Assembly (NCBI GenBank): GCA_950106755.1
Contig: OX467091.1
Span: 16,447,538-16,511,537 of the forward strand
DNA: 64,000 nt
From: Climacium dendroides
Taxonomy: Eukaryota; Streptophyta; Bryopsida; Hypnales; Climaciaceae
Direction of reading: 5' to 3'
A program made the position numbers and the translations under genes. Under the pieces are notes generated by a model. That model saw nothing but the letters and a program-made list of their open reading frames with translations. It was not told the DNA's origin and did not search any database. Position 1 is the first letter of the stretch; each line of letters begins with the position of its first letter. Shown here one piece after another: positions 60,780 through 64,000 of the stretch.

Positions 60780-61400
60780 TGCTACGTGCTATAGCATTTT
60801 GAAAAGCTAACAACATAATACAAATACTCTAAAATTTTCAAATGAATCTAAGATACTGTCCAAAAGTTATGGACAATCAAAGTCTTGGCCTTCTCTATTG
60901 AAAGGCAGCAGACCTCTCCTATCTCAAACTCTCATAACTCCTTCAATTTTTGTTCAAATCACAAGTACTATAGCTTTTCAAAGAGCTAAGATTTCAAACT
61001 AACTTCACCTTAAATCTCAAAACATTCTAAACAACTGTTCAAAAGTTATGATCAAGCAAAGTCTCGGCCTTCTCATTTGAAAGGTAACAGACTTCTTATA
61101 ATTTGACAACACATAACTTTTGACTCACAACTTCAAATGCTTCGAGTCATATGTCTATAGAAAGCTAAGAAAAACCCTTACAGTGCTTGAAAATTTCAAA
61201 GAGAGAAAATGAAATCACAAACTGTGGTGATCGCCCAAACCTCCGCTCCTCTTCGATGAGTGGCAGCAGACCCTCCTTCATTCACATGCTTGTAACTCTT
61301 CACTCACAACTCCAAATCAATCAAGAAAGGTGTCCATAGAAGCGCAATTTTATAAGGAAGAAACCCTCAAATTTTCATTAACAAATCCTCATACAACAAG
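60780..61400. repeat. Degenerate tandem repeat, about 160-bp period
   Basis: Three diverged units, with common segments near 60875-60920, 61035-61085 and 61225-61280. Shared words are AAAAGTTATG, then AAAGTCT(T/C)GGCCTTCTC, then TGAAAGG, then AGCAGAC, and CATAACT in between. It is non-coding. Confidence 0.5.
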
Positions 61401-61788
61401 AGTTCTTGCCGAACAAACCTTCGGCTCTTCACCCACATATTCCTAACAACCTTCCCCAAAATAACTCTAACTTTCCACCACACAAAACCCGACTTGGAGG
61501 AGTAAGAAGATGCCTACCTATCATCTAGACCCCTAAGGTGAGTAGGATCAGCCCATGTACACCTCACATGGACCCCCACACAACCATTGGCCCAAGAAAA
61601 ACACCCAAAGGTAAGTTCCTATTCATCTTTAAAGCCAATGAACCTTTAAGGTCAAACTAGGTGGTAATTTTCTTCTAAACCCCCATTCTATTATTTCTAA
61701 CATACAAATGAACCATAAAAAATATATATTATAAGCTAAACTCCAACTAACAACCAGTGGAGGTAAAAACTGAAGTCGATGAAGAACG

Positions 61789-62228
61789 CTACTCCATCTG
61801 CAAGAACTTGAGGATGCGCTTGATAGTGTTGGCCACGTAATCTGCTCGTTCAGCCTTGGTTAAAGGATTCACTGGTCCTTTCAACCAACGTTGATGGCCA
61901 GTACCTTCTATGTCTGGCCTCCTCATACAAAAATACTGGTCTTCATTTAAGCCCTCGTAGCTTGCTTCAAACATCACATCATGCGTACCAGGCTCAACAC
62001 ACATCCTACTTGAAGTAGGATCACTAAGGCACGGGCGTCTCTATCAAGATTTCCATGCCACCTACGATCCAGACAAGGTTTCTTTAACGGACGAGAAGGT
62101 CCGGCCTCATCTGTGACAGAGGTAGGCAAAGGTGTAGAAATCGCTAGCTGAGATGGCTGACGAGGTAGCTGTGACAAAGAAAGCTCTAGCTTTGCCTCCG
62201 GATCAGACTCTACATCTTGTGACTCCAT
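61789..62228 (-). pseudogene. Antisense reading frame in retroelement 3' region
   Basis: An ATG at 62228 opens MESQDVESDPEAKLELSLSQ and a Pro/Ser-rich segment, to about residue 65. The frame must then shift by one base near 62030-62045 to continue through MCVEPGTHDVMFEASYEG and a Lys-rich end (TIKRILKFLQME), with a stop at 61789. In total about 145 residues. I recognise no family. Composition and length suggest a real former gene. Antisense genes between pol and the 3' LTR are known in some plant Ty3/gypsy lineages; whether this is one is inference. Confidence 0.4.
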
Positions 62229-63010
62229 AAAAACCCTCTAGTTCGACATTTTAATATCGAACTCTAAATCTAAACATAAACTCTAAAACCCAAAGGAATA
62301 CGTCGAACTAATGAAGTTTGTTTAAGGTTTTCACCTTAAACACAATTCCATTGCTAACAAGCGTCACCTTGAAGCTAACGGAAGCGTCATCAGTAAGTTT
62401 CTCCTCCGAAACAAGAATCTTCTAATACATATATTATATATGTATTCTATACAGTGCATGTATTTACAGCATGACAACGGGCTTACAAAAGTGCCCTTTG
62501 GGAGTGGACCATTGTCTACACATGGATTGATCATCCATGCCTCGGGAGAGTACTCAAAGGACAAGTCGGGCGGGACTTGACACTATCTCTGGGTTTGCAA
62601 AGTTCATCACTTGATAACTCAAGTGTTTGAGAGGGGTCTTGGTGTTGCAACCAAGTAGAAATTGATGAGTCTTGAATTCTTCCTAGTCAAGTAAGTAAGA
62701 TAGGCTAGTTGAGCCTAACTCGGAGCCAAAAGAGGGCAAACCAGGGGAGTCTCAAAGTAGATAAGTTCCTTTAGTGTAGGTTTAGGTCCTTGGATGTTTG
62801 CCGTCCAGGGTACCAAAACCATGGGCTTATCTAGTGCTACCTTTGGAGACTTAGCCATTTGAACTAAGTAAATGAGTACTTGGATCATTGCGGGGTTAGG
62901 TATCCAGAACGCAATGAAAATGTTGAGGGGGATGGCTACCCTTTTTAACTCAATGCTTCCGACAAGAAGTAATGTCGATGAGGGCATCGACCCTATTTGG
63001 TGGCGGTCAG

Positions 63011-64000
63011 TGTCACGCCCCTATCTACTTGGAGTGCCCAAATGAACCTTAGTGCGCAAGGGGGGGACCTTGGGGGGAATTCCCAAGCCTTGCAATAGAC
63101 TAGGTAGGGAGAATGAAGAGACTCCCGATCAAACAGGGCGCAATAGCGCCCTGCTTTTGAAGTGAACATGACAGTGCCACATATGCTTGGAAAGATCTTG
63201 ACAATACGCTTCTAATGGCGCAAAGAACGCGCAATTTAGAGTTGTGAGCGAAAAGTTATGGCCGCTCAAAGTTGACTGGGTCCCGGGGGCGCCGGGACAC
63301 TTGAGGGTTAGGTGTGAGGGGTTTTCAATGAAGACCACAACAAAGTATGGCATGTGGCATATCATTGGAAAGCTATGAACACAAGGAACTTAGAATGACA
63401 AGCATTACGAGGTTCTAAGACATGAGTCAAAAGTTATAGCCAAAAGAAGAGCCGTGGCGAAGGCGTGACGCCTCCCCCGGTGCATCCGAATCTTTAGAGG
63501 GCCATAACTTTGTAAGAACTTGTCCAAATGGGACGAGTGAGCAGTCCATCGGCATCTACTCATCGCGTAGATGTCTAAAATGGACTCGCATGTGGGATTT
63601 GAAGCTCGGAGCGCAAAGTTACGCCGGTTGGAAGTTCGGGAGCCCAAACGGTGACGTAACTTGGCGATTTGGGTTGGAAGTGGGTGGTCTTCCACAACCC
63701 AAGGTTATCCAAGGACTTCCTTCGACCTAGGATGGGGGGGTCTGCCGAATACCACAGAGAGTACTATAGGAGGGGTTGGTCTCCCTCCTCCTTCCCTCTT
63801 GAAGCCTTGGTGAGTCCCGGTGACTCATGGTTGGTGGTGGTGACTTCACCACCACTTCAAGGCACCATGGGACACTTGTGTGTGCCCCGTGGCATCGGTT
63901 GGGTGGAGTCCCGCTCCTTGCTAGGCCTCCTTGATGTGTCCCGAGTTGTGAGCGTCAGTTACCTCTAGTGGATGAGTAGCAAATGCAAAAAGGGCTAGCA
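63011..64000 (+). repeat. 3' LTR of chromovirus, cut by window end
   Basis: The first 990 bp of about 1294, starting TGTCACGCCC. It aligns with 53851-54840, with roughly 20 substitutions and small indels, mostly transitions. Confidence 0.9.

Larger units (their letters stand above)
59801..63010 (+). other. Long 3' region of the chromovirus
   Basis: 3.2 kb between pol and the 3' LTR, unusually long for a chromovirus. It holds a possible polyadenylation signal (AATAAAG near 59860), a degenerate tandem repeat (60780-61400) and an antisense reading frame (61789-62228). Nothing resembles an envelope gene. It may be captured sequence or a nested element whose ends I cannot define. Confidence 0.5.
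53851..64000 (+). mobile_element. Ty3/gypsy chromovirus LTR retrotransposon
   Basis: Full structure: 5' LTR (53851-55144), primer binding site, gag, pol with protease, reverse transcriptase, RNase H, integrase and C-terminal chromodomain, a long 3' region, and a 3' LTR that starts at 63011 and is cut by the window end. The two LTRs differ at roughly 20 sites over the 990 bp that can be compared, about 2%, so the insertion is fairly young. Only one stop codon breaks gag-pol. The chromodomain would direct integration to marked chromatin. Confidence 0.92.

Noticed and set aside
1..64000. CRISPR arrays, bacterial operons, tRNA or rRNA genes
   Set aside because: No regularly spaced repeats or RNA folds of these types seen; gene structure with introns and plant transposons shows a eukaryotic nuclear region.

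Overview
This is plant nuclear DNA. GC-rich genes sit in very AT-rich spacers full of transposable elements. The chalcone synthase (CHS) has the N-terminal region and the AVTYRAP and NHLDGLVG segments I associate with moss CHS, and the phenylalanine ammonia-lyase (PAL) is a single exon. A moss, or at least a bryophyte, is therefore the best guess; the species cannot be told.

Layout. 0-9 kb: two CACTA-type foldback MITEs, a strong 52-bp-arm hairpin, a weak candidate minus-strand gene (about 1.0-2.7 kb) and a decayed MULE transposase gene (4.1-8.5 kb). 9-46 kb: a degenerate array of duplicated CHS units. It holds an intact two-exon CHS (18.7-20.2 kb), a 5'-truncated CHS fragment (23.7-24.0 kb), an intact PAL on the minus strand (26.2-28.4 kb), a third CHS whose exon 1 has a 98-nt frameshifting deletion (36.6-38.0 kb), a cytochrome P450 pseudogene (40.3-41.6 kb) and a relic of the CHS 3' flank alone (45.6-45.95 kb). 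The AT-rich spacers upstream of the two long CHS copies are diverged copies of each other. They are interrupted by a third CACTA MITE and by about 950-bp elements with CCCCTAAAGGA ends flanked by TTAA. 46-53 kb: an L1-like LINE on the minus strand, broken by six in-frame stops in ORF2 and several frameshifts. 53.4-64 kb: a Ty3/gypsy chromovirus with a nearly intact gag-pol, sitting next to an inverted LTR fragment of its own family. It has a long 3' region with an antisense reading frame, and its 3' LTR runs off the window.

How the genes fit together. PAL makes cinnamate from phenylalanine, the entry to phenylpropanoids. CHS condenses p-coumaroyl-CoA with malonyl-CoA, the entry to flavonoids. 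Only CHS1 and PAL look able to make full enzymes. CHS coding sequence is almost identical even in the broken copies while introns and flanks have drifted far, which points to gene conversion. No RNA gene, CRISPR array or bacterial-type operon was seen.
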